This document shows positions 4,338-11,072 of a stretch of 11,072 nt of DNA, one piece after another; the first letter of the stretch is position 1, and the number at the start of each line of letters is the position of its first letter. The stretch is from Micrococcales bacterium. GTDB taxonomy: Bacteria > Actinomycetota > Actinomycetes > Actinomycetales > Dermatophilaceae. The stretch is taken from positions 1 through 11,072 of the forward strand of contig JAUNUZ010000039.1 in assembly GCA_030537915.1 (NCBI GenBank), given 5' to 3'. The notes below the pieces were generated by a model that saw nothing but the letters and a program-made list of their open reading frames with translations, did not search any database and had not been told where the DNA came from. The translations under genes and the position numbers were made by a program.

Positions 4338-7283
4338 GTGAGCAACGAGACCCCCCGTGACAGTCCCTCTATCGAGGTCGACCTCGACATCCCATTCGTG
4401 CGACGCCACATCGGGCCACGGGATGAGGACATCGCGGCGATGCTCGAGGTCGTCGGCAAAGACAGCCTTGACGCGCTCATCGACACCACCTTGCCCGCCG
4501 CGATCCGCACGCCCGATCGACTCATCGTCGAGGCGGCCCCCAGTGAGCAAGCCGTCCTGGCCGAGCTGCGCGAGATCGCCGCCGACAACAAGGTGCTGAC
4601 CTCGATGATCGGGCTCGGCTACTACGGGACGCAGATCCCCTCGGTCATCAAGCGAGACATCCTTCAGAATCCCGCGTGGTACACGGCCTACACGCCCTAT
4701 CAGCCCGAGATCTCCCAGGGCCGCCTCGAGGCCCTGCTCAACTTCCAGACCGTCGTCAGCGAGCTGACCGGCCTCGACACGGCGAACGCCTCCCTGCTCG
4801 ATGAGAGCACCGCTGCGGCGGAGGCGATGACGCTGATGCGCCGCGCGGCCAAGGCACCCAAGGACGCCGTCCTGCTCGTAGACGTCGCGATCTTCCCTCA
4901 GACCCTGGGTGTCATACGGACCCGAGCCCTGCCGATCGGGATCGAGGTCGTCATCGCGGACCTCACCGGCATCGACACGGCGGACTCGCTGCGCGCCGCA
5001 GCGGGGGACCGTGACGTCTTCGGGGTCGTCGTCCAATACCCCGGCGCTGGTGGACAGCTGCCCGAACGCGGCGCGCTGCAGGCGCTGACCGATGCCGCTC
5101 ACGAGTCGAAAGCCCTGGTCACCGTGTGTGCTGATCTGCTCGCCCTGACCCTGGCCGCCCCGCCCGCGCAGTGGGGCGCCGACGTCGCCGTCGGCACGAC
5201 TCAGCGATTCGGCGTACCGATGAGCTTCGGAGGTCCGCACGCCGGCTACATGTGCGTCCGATCCGGCCTGGAACGCACAATGCCCGGGCGACTCGTCGGG
5301 GTGAGTAAGGACACGGAGGGGCAGCTCGCCTACCGGCTAGCGCTGCAGACTCGCGAGCAGCACATCCGACGGGAGAAGGCGACGAGCAACATCTGCACAG
5401 CGCAAGTCCTTCTAGCGGTCCTGGCCTCGATGTATGCGGTCTATCACGGCCCCCACGGCCTGCGTCGCGTCGCCTTGCGAGTGCACGGCCTGACGGAAGC
5501 GACGGCCCAGGTGCTGACGCGGGCGGGTGTGGACGTGGTAACGACCCGTTTCTTCGACACGCTGACCGTCAAGGTGCCCGGACGAGCTGCCGAGGTGCTC
5601 TCGGCCGCGCGCCGACGGGGCATCAACCTGTGGCTCGTCGACCACGACACGATCAGCTTCAGCTATGACCAGTTGACGACCCCGGAAGCGGCTACGGCTG
5701 TCCTGGAGTCCTTCGGGGTGACCGACGTGAAGCTCGGGCGCGTCGACATCGCACAGATCGACGCCGACCTGGCCGGTGAGTGGGGGGTCGAACAGCTGCG
5801 CACCGACGACTACCTGGACCAGCCGGTCTTCAACACCTATCACTCCGAAACCGCGATGATGCGCTACCTGCGTCGGCTCGCGGATCGTGACTACGCGCTG
5901 GACCGCGGCATGATTCCGCTCGGCTCGTGCACGATGAAGCTCAACGCGGCGACCGAGATGGACTGCATCACGTGGCCGGAGTTCGCGAACGTGCACCCCT
6001 TCGTGCCGGCGCACCAGAGTGCTGGTTACCGCCGCCTCATCGACGATCTCGAGCGCTGGCTCGCGGACCTCACCGGTTACGACGCGGTGTCGGTGCAGCC
6101 GAACTCCGGGGCCATCGGCGAGCTCGCGGCGCTCATGGCGATCCGCGCCTACCACCGGGACAACGCCCAGGGTCAGCGCGACGTCTGCCTCATCCCCTCG
6201 AGCGCGCACGGCACAAATGCCGCGAGCGCCGTCATGGCCGGCTTCCGGGTCGTCGTGGTCGCCTCGGCGGCCGACGGCTCCGTGGACATGGAAGACCTGC
6301 GGGAGAAGGTCGCCAAGCACGCCGAAAAGCTTGCGGCGATCATGGTCACCTACCCATCGACTCACGGGGTCTACGAGGACACGATCACCGAGCTGTGCGA
6401 CCTGGTCCACGCCGCGGGCGGTCAGGTCTATGTCGACGGCGCCAACATGAACGCCCTCGTCGGGGTGGCCAAGCCGGGCACCTTCGGTGGCGATGCGAGC
6501 CACCTCAACCTCCACAAGACGTTCGCTATACCGCACGGCGGCGGCGGCCCCGGCGTCGGACCGATCGGCGTCCGCTCCCACCTCGCGCCCTATCTGCCCA
6601 ACCACCCGCTGGACCCGCAGGCCGGCCCCGCGACGAGCGACGGTCCGAGCGTCGGCGCGCCCTTCGGCTCAGCCGGCGTCATGCCGATCTCCTGGGCGTA
6701 TCTGCGGCTCATGGGCGCCCAGGGCTTGCTCAAGGCGACCGGCGTCGCGGTGCTGGGCGCCAACTACATCGCCGCGCGGCTGCGCGAGCACTACCCGGTG
6801 CTCTACTCGGGTGCGGACGGCGTCGTCGCCCACGAGTGCATTCTGGACCTCCGGGAGCTGACCAAGCGCAGCGGAGTCACGGTCGACGATGTCGCCAAGC
6901 GGCTCATCGACTATGGCTTCCACGCCCCCACGATGTCCTTCCCCGTGGCCGGCACGCTCATGGTCGAGCCGACCGAGAGCGAAGACAAGGACGAGCTGGA
7001 TCGGTTCTGCGAGGCGATGATTGCGATCCGCGGCGAGATCGAGGAGGTTGTCCAGGGCACGGTGTCAGCGGCGGACAGCGTCTTGCGGGGTGCGCCACAC
7101 ACCGCTCGTTGCCTCGTCGGGGAGTGGGATCAGGCCTATGACCGGGCGCTGGCCGTCTACCCCGCCGGGGTCGACCCGCGCTCGAAGTACTGGCCCATCG
7201 TCCGTCGCGTCGACGGTGCGTTCGGCGACCGCAACCTGGTCTGCACCTGTCCGCCGCCCGAGGCGTTCGAGGCGCAGGACTAA
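4338..7283 (+). CDS. gcvP: glycine dehydrogenase (decarboxylating), glycine cleavage P protein
   Basis: GcvP is the PLP enzyme that decarboxylates glycine and loads the aminomethyl group onto the lipoyl arm of GcvH. The protein has 981 residues from GTG 4338, close to the usual ~950-960 for the single-chain form. The start is supported by GAGGAG (4326-4331) with 6-nt spacing and by the normal N-terminus FVRRHIGP. The frame is open back to 4143, but that part is the riboswitch. Both homologous halves are present: the N-terminal half carries [34 protein letters not shown] and [13 protein letters not shown]; the C-terminal half carries [22 protein letters not shown] and [18 protein letters not shown]. 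Lys727 in the last motif is the expected PLP-binding lysine. Expression is probably glycine-responsive through the leader. No damage to key motifs is seen. Confidence 0.98.
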   Translation: MSNETPRDSPSIEVDLDIPFVRRHIGPRDEDIAAMLEVVGKDSLDALIDTTLPAAIRTPDRLIVEAAPSEQAVLAELREIAADNKVLTSMIGLGYYGTQIPSVIKRDILQNPAWYTAYTPYQPEISQGRLEALLNFQTVVSELTGLDTANASLLDESTAAAEAMTLMRRAAKAPKDAVLLVDVAIFPQTLGVIRTRALPIGIEVVIADLTGIDTADSLRAAAGDRDVFGVVVQYPGAGGQLPERGALQALTDAAHESKALVTVCADLLALTLAAPPAQWGADVAVGTTQRFGVPMSFGGPHAGYMCVRSGLERTMPGRLVGVSKDTEGQLAYRLALQTREQHIRREKATSNICTAQVLLAVLASMYAVYHGPHGLRRVALRVHGLTEATAQVLTRAGVDVVTTRFFDTLTVKVPGRAAEVLSAARRRGINLWLVDHDTISFSYDQLTTPEAATAVLESFGVTDVKLGRVDIAQIDADLAGEWGVEQLRTDDYLDQPVFNTYHSETAMMRYLRRLADRDYALDRGMIPLGSCTMKLNAATEMDCITWPEFANVHPFVPAHQSAGYRRLIDDLERWLADLTGYDAVSVQPNSGAIGELAALMAIRAYHRDNAQGQRDVCLIPSSAHGTNAASAVMAGFRVVVVASAADGSVDMEDLREKVAKHAEKLAAIMVTYPSTHGVYEDTITELCDLVHAAGGQVYVDGANMNALVGVAKPGTFGGDASHLNLHKTFAIPHGGGGPGVGPIGVRSHLAPYLPNHPLDPQAGPATSDGPSVGAPFGSAGVMPISWAYLRLMGAQGLLKATGVAVLGANYIAARLREHYPVLYSGADGVVAHECILDLRELTKRSGVTVDDVAKRLIDYGFHAPTMSFPVAGTLMVEPTESEDKDELDRFCEAMIAIRGEIEEVVQGTVSAADSVLRGAPHTARCLVGEWDQAYDRALAVYPAGVDPRSKYWPIVRRVDGAFGDRNLVCTCPPPEAFEAQD

Positions 7284-7296
7284 GAGGGCTCGACAT

Positions 7297-7329
7297 CCGG
7301 CCCGGCGCGTATCCCACGTGTCGGGCCGG
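7297..7329 (+). terminator. intrinsic-type terminator hairpin after gcvP
   Basis: Bases 7297-7310 pair with 7316-7329 to make a 14-bp stem with two G-U pairs and a 5-nt ATCCC loop; the outer eight pairs (CCGGCCCG/CGGGCCGG) are perfect. It starts 14 nt after the gcvP stop. There is no T-tract, as in many actinobacterial terminators. The following stretch 7330-7486 holds the upstream region of the next gene; CACAAT at 7416-7421 is a weak -10 candidate only. Confidence 0.7.
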
Positions 7330-7486
7330 GGCCGCGTCGCGATGGTCATGTGGACACGATGCCCTCGGGACAATTTTGGGTGCCGTTTCTGCTGTCGGAC
7401 CGGGGTCTGGCCCGACACAATGGCGGCACTGGCCTCGCCGCGTCGATGCGGCGATGGGACGGCACCGGCGAGACAAGGGGTTTGGC

Positions 7487-8977
7487 ATGGGCCAAGAGGT
7501 CGCCCGCAACGAATGGTCGAACGAGCAGCGGCGTCGATACCGCGAGAAGGTAGTGCAGAATCTCGACGTCTTCGAGCGCATGCTGGTGACGAGCAGCTTC
7601 GACTCTGACCAGCCGATGACCGGCATGGAGGTTGAGCTCTACCTCGTCGACGACAAGCTCATGCCCAGTTACAACAACGCAGCGGTGCTCGACTCAATTG
7701 ACGACAACGCCTTCCAAACCGAGCTGGCGCAGTTCAACATCGAGTGCAATGTGGACCCGCGGGTGCTCGAGGGCGACGCTATGCGGACCCTCGAAAGCGA
7801 CGTGCGCAGCGCGCTCGATGCGGCTCGCGCGCGCGCCCAAGCGGTGGGCTCGGACGTCGTCGCCGTCGGGGTGCTGCCGACAGTGACGCCGGAACACTTC
7901 GAATCGGATGAGTGGATGAGCGCCAGTCGGCGCTACCTCGCGCTGAACGACGCGATGATGCGAGCCCGCGGCGAAGACATGCTCATCGACATCCAGGGCC
8001 CGACGGGGGAGCGGCTGACGCTCTACTCCGGGTCCATCGCGCCCGAAGCGGCTTGCACCTCTGTGCAATTGCACATGCAGGTCGCCCCGTCGGACTTCGC
8101 CGCCTACTGGAATGCGGCGCAGGCCCTGGCAGGTCCGCAGCTGGCGATCGGCGCGAATTCCCCGTTCTTCTGCGGCAAGGCCCTGTGGCATGAAACGCGG
8201 ATCCCGCTCTTCACCCAGGCCGCCGATACCCGCCCCATCGAGTTGGCCAACCAGGGCGTCAAGCCGCGGGTCAACTTCGGGGACCGGTGGATCACCTCGA
8301 TCTTCGACCTCTTCGAGGACAATGTCCGCTACTTCCCGGCGCTGCTGCCCGAGCTCAGCGACGAGGATCCGGTCGCGGTGTTGGAGTCAGGCCAGCCACC
8401 GGACCTCTCGGAGCTGAGGCTGCACAACGGCACGATCTACCGCTGGAACCGGCCGATCTACGACACCCACGGCGGACGCCCCCACCTGCGCGTAGAGAAC
8501 CGCATCCTGCCCGCCGGGCCGACCGTCTGCGACATCGTCGCCAACATGGCCTTCTACTACGGGGCCCTGCACAAGTTCGCAACCGAGGACCGCCCGGTCT
8601 GGACCCAGATGAGCTTCTCGGCCGCCGAGACGAACTTCCGGCACGGCGCCCGCGACGGCATGTTCGCCCGGTTCTACTGGCCCGGCTTCAACGCCGTCAG
8701 CCCCGACGAACTCGTCCTGCGTCACCTCCTGCCGGCCGCGAACGAGGGCCTGTCCGCGCTCGGTGTCGCCGGCGACGTCATCGATCACTATCTCGGCATC
8801 ATCGAGGCGCGCTGCCTGAACCGCCAGAACGGTGCGATGTGGCAGATCGAGGCCGTGCGACGTTTCGAGGGCGACGGTCTCGACCGCTACACCGCCCTGA
8901 CCAAGATGCTGGCGGCCTACATCGAGCGGATGCACAGCAACGAGCCGGTGCACACCTGGACACTGCCGGGAGACTGA
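7487..8977 (+). CDS. glutamate-cysteine-ligase-family (GCS-like) protein
   Basis: The 496-residue product resembles a conserved actinobacterial family annotated as glutamate--cysteine ligase. That superfamily joins an amino acid to the gamma-carboxyl of glutamate using ATP. Visible landmarks are TGMEVELYLVDD (45-56) with Glu48 and Glu50, QFNIECNVDPR (82-92), APEAACTSVQLHMQV (185-199), GANSPFFCGK (222-231) and RPHLRVENRILPAGPT (331-346). These fit a GCS fold with metal-binding glutamates. Actinobacteria generally make mycothiol rather than glutathione, so the true substrate is uncertain and may not be cysteine. The start chosen is ATG 7487, behind AAGGGG (7475-7480); an in-frame ATG at 7454 is an alternative. 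No partner such as a glutathione synthetase is nearby. Family assignment is good and specific function unknown. Confidence 0.82.
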   Translation: MGQEVARNEWSNEQRRRYREKVVQNLDVFERMLVTSSFDSDQPMTGMEVELYLVDDKLMPSYNNAAVLDSIDDNAFQTELAQFNIECNVDPRVLEGDAMRTLESDVRSALDAARARAQAVGSDVVAVGVLPTVTPEHFESDEWMSASRRYLALNDAMMRARGEDMLIDIQGPTGERLTLYSGSIAPEAACTSVQLHMQVAPSDFAAYWNAAQALAGPQLAIGANSPFFCGKALWHETRIPLFTQAADTRPIELANQGVKPRVNFGDRWITSIFDLFEDNVRYFPALLPELSDEDPVAVLESGQPPDLSELRLHNGTIYRWNRPIYDTHGGRPHLRVENRILPAGPTVCDIVANMAFYYGALHKFATEDRPVWTQMSFSAAETNFRHGARDGMFARFYWPGFNAVSPDELVLRHLLPAANEGLSALGVAGDVIDHYLGIIEARCLNRQNGAMWQIEAVRRFEGDGLDRYTALTKMLAAYIERMHSNEPVHTWTLPGD

Positions 8978-9001
8978 CCGCGTCGGGTGACTCGGTAGGG
9001 T
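8974..9001 (+). promoter_or_regulatory. predicted promoter of the phosphofructokinase gene
   Basis: CTGACC (8974-8979) and GG-TAGGGT (-10 at 8996-9001) are 16 bp apart. The -35 overlaps the stop codon of the upstream gene. Transcription would start near 9008, giving a ~49-nt leader to ATG 9057. Confidence 0.5.
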
Positions 9002-9056
9002 GAACGGGACTCGCCGGCGCCCGCCGGACCCACTGATCACCCACGGAGCTGATGGC

Positions 9057-10274
9057 ATGTCCATTCGTCGCGTCGCCCTGCTCACCGCCGGCGGCTATGC
9101 CCCTTGCTTGTCCTCGGCGGTTGGCGGCCTTATCCAGCGCTACACCGAGCTCGCCCCCGAGGTCGAGATCATCGCCTACAAGCACGGCTACCAGGGTTTG
9201 TTGACCGGCGACTACATCACAGTCACCGACGTCGTGCGCGAAAAGGCGGCCCTCCTGCACCAGTACGGCGGCTCGCCGATCGGCAACTCGCGCGTGAAGC
9301 TGACGAACACGCAGGACCTGCTCAAGCGGGGGCTCGTGCCGCAGGGCGTCGAACCGCTTGAGTACGCCGCGAAGCGCCTCACCGATGACGGTGTGGACGT
9401 CCTGCACACGATCGGCGGGGACGACACCAACATAACGGCCGCCGACCTGGCCAAGCACGTCGAGGAGGCCGGGCATCCGCTCGTCGTCGTCGGCCTGCCC
9501 AAGACCATCGACAACGACATCATCCCGATCCGCCAGTCCCTCGGGTCGGACACGGCCGCCGAGCAGGGCGCGCGCTTCGCCGCCAATATCGTCGCCGAGC
9601 ACAACTCCGGCTCGCGGATGCTCATCGTGCACGAGGTCATGGGTCGCAACTGCGGCTGGCTCACCGCGGCGACCGCCAAGAAGTACCGCGAGTGGCTCGA
9701 CACCCGCGAGTGGTTGCCTGAGATCGGCCTGACCCGCGAGACGTGGGACGTCCACGGCGTCTACGTGCCCGAGGCCGAGCTCGACGTCAATGCCGAGGCG
9801 GAGCGTCTGCGCACGGTCATGGACGAGCAGGGCTGCGTGACACTCTTCGTCTCTGAGGGGGCGGGCGTCCCCGAGATCGTGGCCGCCATGGAAGCAGCCG
9901 GGGAGGAAGTGCCGCGGGATGCCTTCGGACACGTTCGGCTCAATGAGGTCAACCCGGGCGCCTGGTTCGCCAAGCAGTTCGCGCTCAAGCTCGGCGCCGA
10001 GAAGGTCAATGTGCAGAAGTCCGGCTATTTCTCGCGCTCGGCGCCGGCTAACGATTACGACCTCGCGCTCATCAAGTCGATGACCGACCTCGCGGTCGAG
10101 AAGGCGCTGGCGGGGGAGTCAGGTGTCATCGGCAACGACGAGGAGCGCGGTGACGAGCTGCGCGCCATCGAGTTCGAGCGGATCGCCGGACATAAGCCGT
10201 TCGACATCACTACGCACTGGTTCCTCGACATGCTCGCCGACCTCGACCAGGCCGCGCCCACCGCCGCGCACTGA
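9057..10274 (+). CDS. pfp: 6-phosphofructokinase, predicted pyrophosphate-dependent
   Basis: This cytoplasmic enzyme phosphorylates fructose 6-phosphate to fructose 1,6-bisphosphate. It has 405 residues from ATG 9057, supported by GGAG at 9045-9048; the frame is open to GTG 9000, but that would include the promoter. Motifs are LLTAGGYAPCLSSAVGGLI (8-26), IGGDDTNITAADLA (119-132), GLPKTIDNDI (146-155, catalytic Asp152), MGRNCGWL (195-202) and SEGAG. In this family, Asp after GGD (Asp123) and Lys before TIDND (Lys149) mark pyrophosphate users; ATP-dependent enzymes have Gly at both sites. Both PPi-type residues are present, so the donor is probably PPi and the reaction reversible, serving glycolysis and gluconeogenesis. 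Gene symbol and donor are inferred from these residues; the PFK family itself is certain. Confidence 0.93.
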   Translation: MSIRRVALLTAGGYAPCLSSAVGGLIQRYTELAPEVEIIAYKHGYQGLLTGDYITVTDVVREKAALLHQYGGSPIGNSRVKLTNTQDLLKRGLVPQGVEPLEYAAKRLTDDGVDVLHTIGGDDTNITAADLAKHVEEAGHPLVVVGLPKTIDNDIIPIRQSLGSDTAAEQGARFAANIVAEHNSGSRMLIVHEVMGRNCGWLTAATAKKYREWLDTREWLPEIGLTRETWDVHGVYVPEAELDVNAEAERLRTVMDEQGCVTLFVSEGAGVPEIVAAMEAAGEEVPRDAFGHVRLNEVNPGAWFAKQFALKLGAEKVNVQKSGYFSRSAPANDYDLALIKSMTDLAVEKALAGESGVIGNDEERGDELRAIEFERIAGHKPFDITTHWFLDMLADLDQAAPTAAH

Positions 10275-10369
10275 AGCAGGCTCTAAGGCCTACTCGCAGC
10301 AGACTCCCAGCGCCTCCCGGGGCGGCTGACTGAGCACGCCCCGAACGGCCCCGCAGGACAGAGCCCACC

Positions 10370-10411
10370 ATCGCCGAGACCCCCGCAGACGTCTGCGGGG
10401 GTCTCGGCGAT
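10370..10411 (+). terminator. 42-nt perfect palindrome, terminator after the PFK gene
   Basis: Bases 10370-10390 are exactly complementary to 10391-10411, a 21-bp dyad without a mismatch, centred on GACGTC. As RNA it would fold into a very stable GC-rich hairpin. It starts 96 nt after the PFK stop; TTCGGTTGT follows, only a weak T-rich run. It is symmetrical, so it would work on either strand. Confidence 0.85.
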
Positions 10412-10649
10412 TCGGTTGTGCGGTCCTTCTATTCGCTGACGCTTAGATTCCGCCGAAGCGGGTGGATTCCCCCGTGCGGCGCAGCTGTGCGGCGGGGCGG
10501 CCGATGTGAGTCGCGAGTGTCCAACGGGCGCCGCTGACACCGTCGAGACCGTCAGATCGGTCGGCATGTGGCGGCCCGGACATCTCGGGGGCCCGGCGCA
10601 CGTGACATTCCTCGCGTGCGCGTCATCGCCGACAAGGAGTGCAACAAAC
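10412..10649 (+). other. intergenic region upstream of the secreted protein gene
   Basis: No gene is supported here. A locally AT-richer stretch contains TAGATT (10444-10449), which fits a TANNNT -10 box, but no -35 at normal spacing is visible. A start there would give a ~190-nt leader. The rest is GC-rich without a repeat or RNA motif that I recognise. The region from 10275 to 10369, before the palindrome, is likewise empty. Confidence 0.4.
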
Positions 10650-11072
10650 GTGCGGATCCGTCGTCTGTCCTACTTCACCGTCTCGCTCATGGTCGCACCC
10701 GTCCTGGTCGTCCTCCCCGTCGATACCCCGGTGGCCACTGCTGATTCAACCCCGGTGCCCACGAGCGAGCGACGGGTAGAACTCGTCGCACCCGCTTCGC
10801 CGACGGTCGGCGATGGAGACGTCGCCAGCAGGCGGGACGTAAGCCTCGCGACGACCCAAGCGATCCAGGCCGGTGCCGCCGTCAAGGTCGCGACGGCGCC
10901 GAGGGTCCTGGAGGTGTCCGCGCCTGCGTCGGTCCCGCGTGACCTGGCGATCGTCGGGGTCACCTACGGGTCCCGACCCGGGGCCGGCACCATCGCCCAG
11001 TACCGCACCAAGGCCGTCGACGGGGCCTGGGAGGACTGGCAGCCAGTCGATTCCGACCCCGCCACCAGCGAA
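10650..11072 (+). CDS. secreted protein, probable PGRP-type N-acetylmuramoyl-L-alanine amidase, 3' end cut off
   Basis: The frame opens at GTG 10650 behind AAGGAG (10634-10639) and is still open at the last base, giving 141 residues. The N-terminus MRIRRLSYF, then a hydrophobic core (TVSLMVAPVLVVLPV) and an ATA-DS cleavage-like site near residues 31-33 form a Sec-type signal peptide. A low-complexity Ala/Val/Pro/Thr linker follows. The last part (LAIVGVTYGSR, then AQYRTKAVDGAWEDWQPVD, then ATSE) resembles the domain that precedes the peptidoglycan-recognition amidase domain in long actinobacterial wall hydrolases. The catalytic domain itself would lie beyond the window, so the enzyme call is inference; export is well supported. 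It is separated from the PFK gene by a strong terminator and is probably transcribed alone. Confidence 0.65.
   Translation, partial: MRIRRLSYFTVSLMVAPVLVVLPVDTPVATADSTPVPTSERRVELVAPASPTVGDGDVASRRDVSLATTQAIQAGAAVKVATAPRVLEVSAPASVPRDLAIVGVTYGSRPGAGTIAQYRTKAVDGAWEDWQPVDSDPATSE

Noticed and set aside
5412..6605. 397-codon open frame on the minus strand inside gcvP
   Set aside because: Shadow of gcvP codon bias: Val/Arg/Asp-rich translation with no domain, and the plus-strand gene is certain.
5927..7141. 404-codon alternative frame on the plus strand inside gcvP
   Set aside because: Arg/Pro/Gly-rich frame-shifted reading of gcvP without any domain.
7391..7415. imperfect dyad GTCGGACC/GGTC...CCCGAC upstream of the GCS-like gene
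   Set aside because: The arms are short and imperfect for GC-rich DNA and do not line up with a convincing promoter, so I do not list it as an operator.
8799..9932. 377-codon open frame on the minus strand spanning the end of the GCS-like gene and most of the PFK gene
   Set aside because: It crosses two well-supported genes and the PFK promoter region, and its translation has no recognisable motif.
1..11072. mobile element, CRISPR array, tRNA/rRNA, phage or toxin-antitoxin genes
   Set aside because: I saw no transposase or integrase motifs, no spaced direct repeats, no tRNA-like cloverleaf and no region of clearly foreign composition.

Overview
This window is high-GC chromosomal DNA from an actinobacterium. 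Every gene I can support lies on the plus strand. Identity rests on translated motifs and on gene order: DUF881 protein, gcvH, FHA protein (GarA/OdhI type), MerR regulator (FtsR/Rv1828 type), DUF151 bifunctional nuclease, second MerR regulator (Rv1830 type), gcvP. This is the order I recall around Rv1825-Rv1832 of Mycobacterium tuberculosis. Several features differ from mycobacteria: a PPi-type phosphofructokinase, a ~500-residue glutamate-cysteine-ligase-like protein and a divergent FHA N-terminus. A member of Micrococcales or a relative (for example Intrasporangiaceae/Dermatophilaceae) is plausible but not proven.

Layout. 1-678: end of a DUF881 membrane-anchored protein, cut by the window start. 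787-1173: gcvH, the lipoyl carrier of glycine cleavage. 1348-2539: an FHA protein and an FtsR-like MerR regulator 4 nt apart, with a candidate promoter and inverted repeat in front and a hairpin that includes the ftsR stop codon behind. 2602-3114: the DUF151 protein, probably from a leaderless mRNA. 3115-3399: a regulatory region with an AT-rich palindrome and a clear SigA-type promoter. 3400-4011: the second MerR gene. 4012-4337: a gcvP leader with one well-formed glycine riboswitch aptamer and what may be a decayed second one. 4338-7283: gcvP, followed by a 14-bp hairpin. 7487-8977: a glutamate-cysteine-ligase-family enzyme. 9057-10274: a phosphofructokinase with both sequence signatures of pyrophosphate dependence, followed by a 42-nt perfect palindrome. 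10650-11072: start of a secreted protein, probably a PGRP-type N-acetylmuramoyl-L-alanine amidase, cut by the window end.

How it fits together. GcvH and GcvP are two of the four glycine cleavage proteins; GcvT and the dihydrolipoyl dehydrogenase are not here. GcvP is probably switched on by glycine through its leader. The FHA protein belongs to a family that, when unphosphorylated, inhibits 2-oxoglutarate dehydrogenase, but its usual phospho-site is altered here. The two MerR proteins look like effector-free developmental or cell-division regulators, and inverted repeats sit just downstream of predicted -10 boxes in both regulatory regions.

I see no mobile element, CRISPR array, tRNA, rRNA or obvious new defence or biosynthetic system. 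The points of interest are regulatory: the riboswitch remnant, the operator-like repeats, the leaderless start and the altered FHA phospho-motif.
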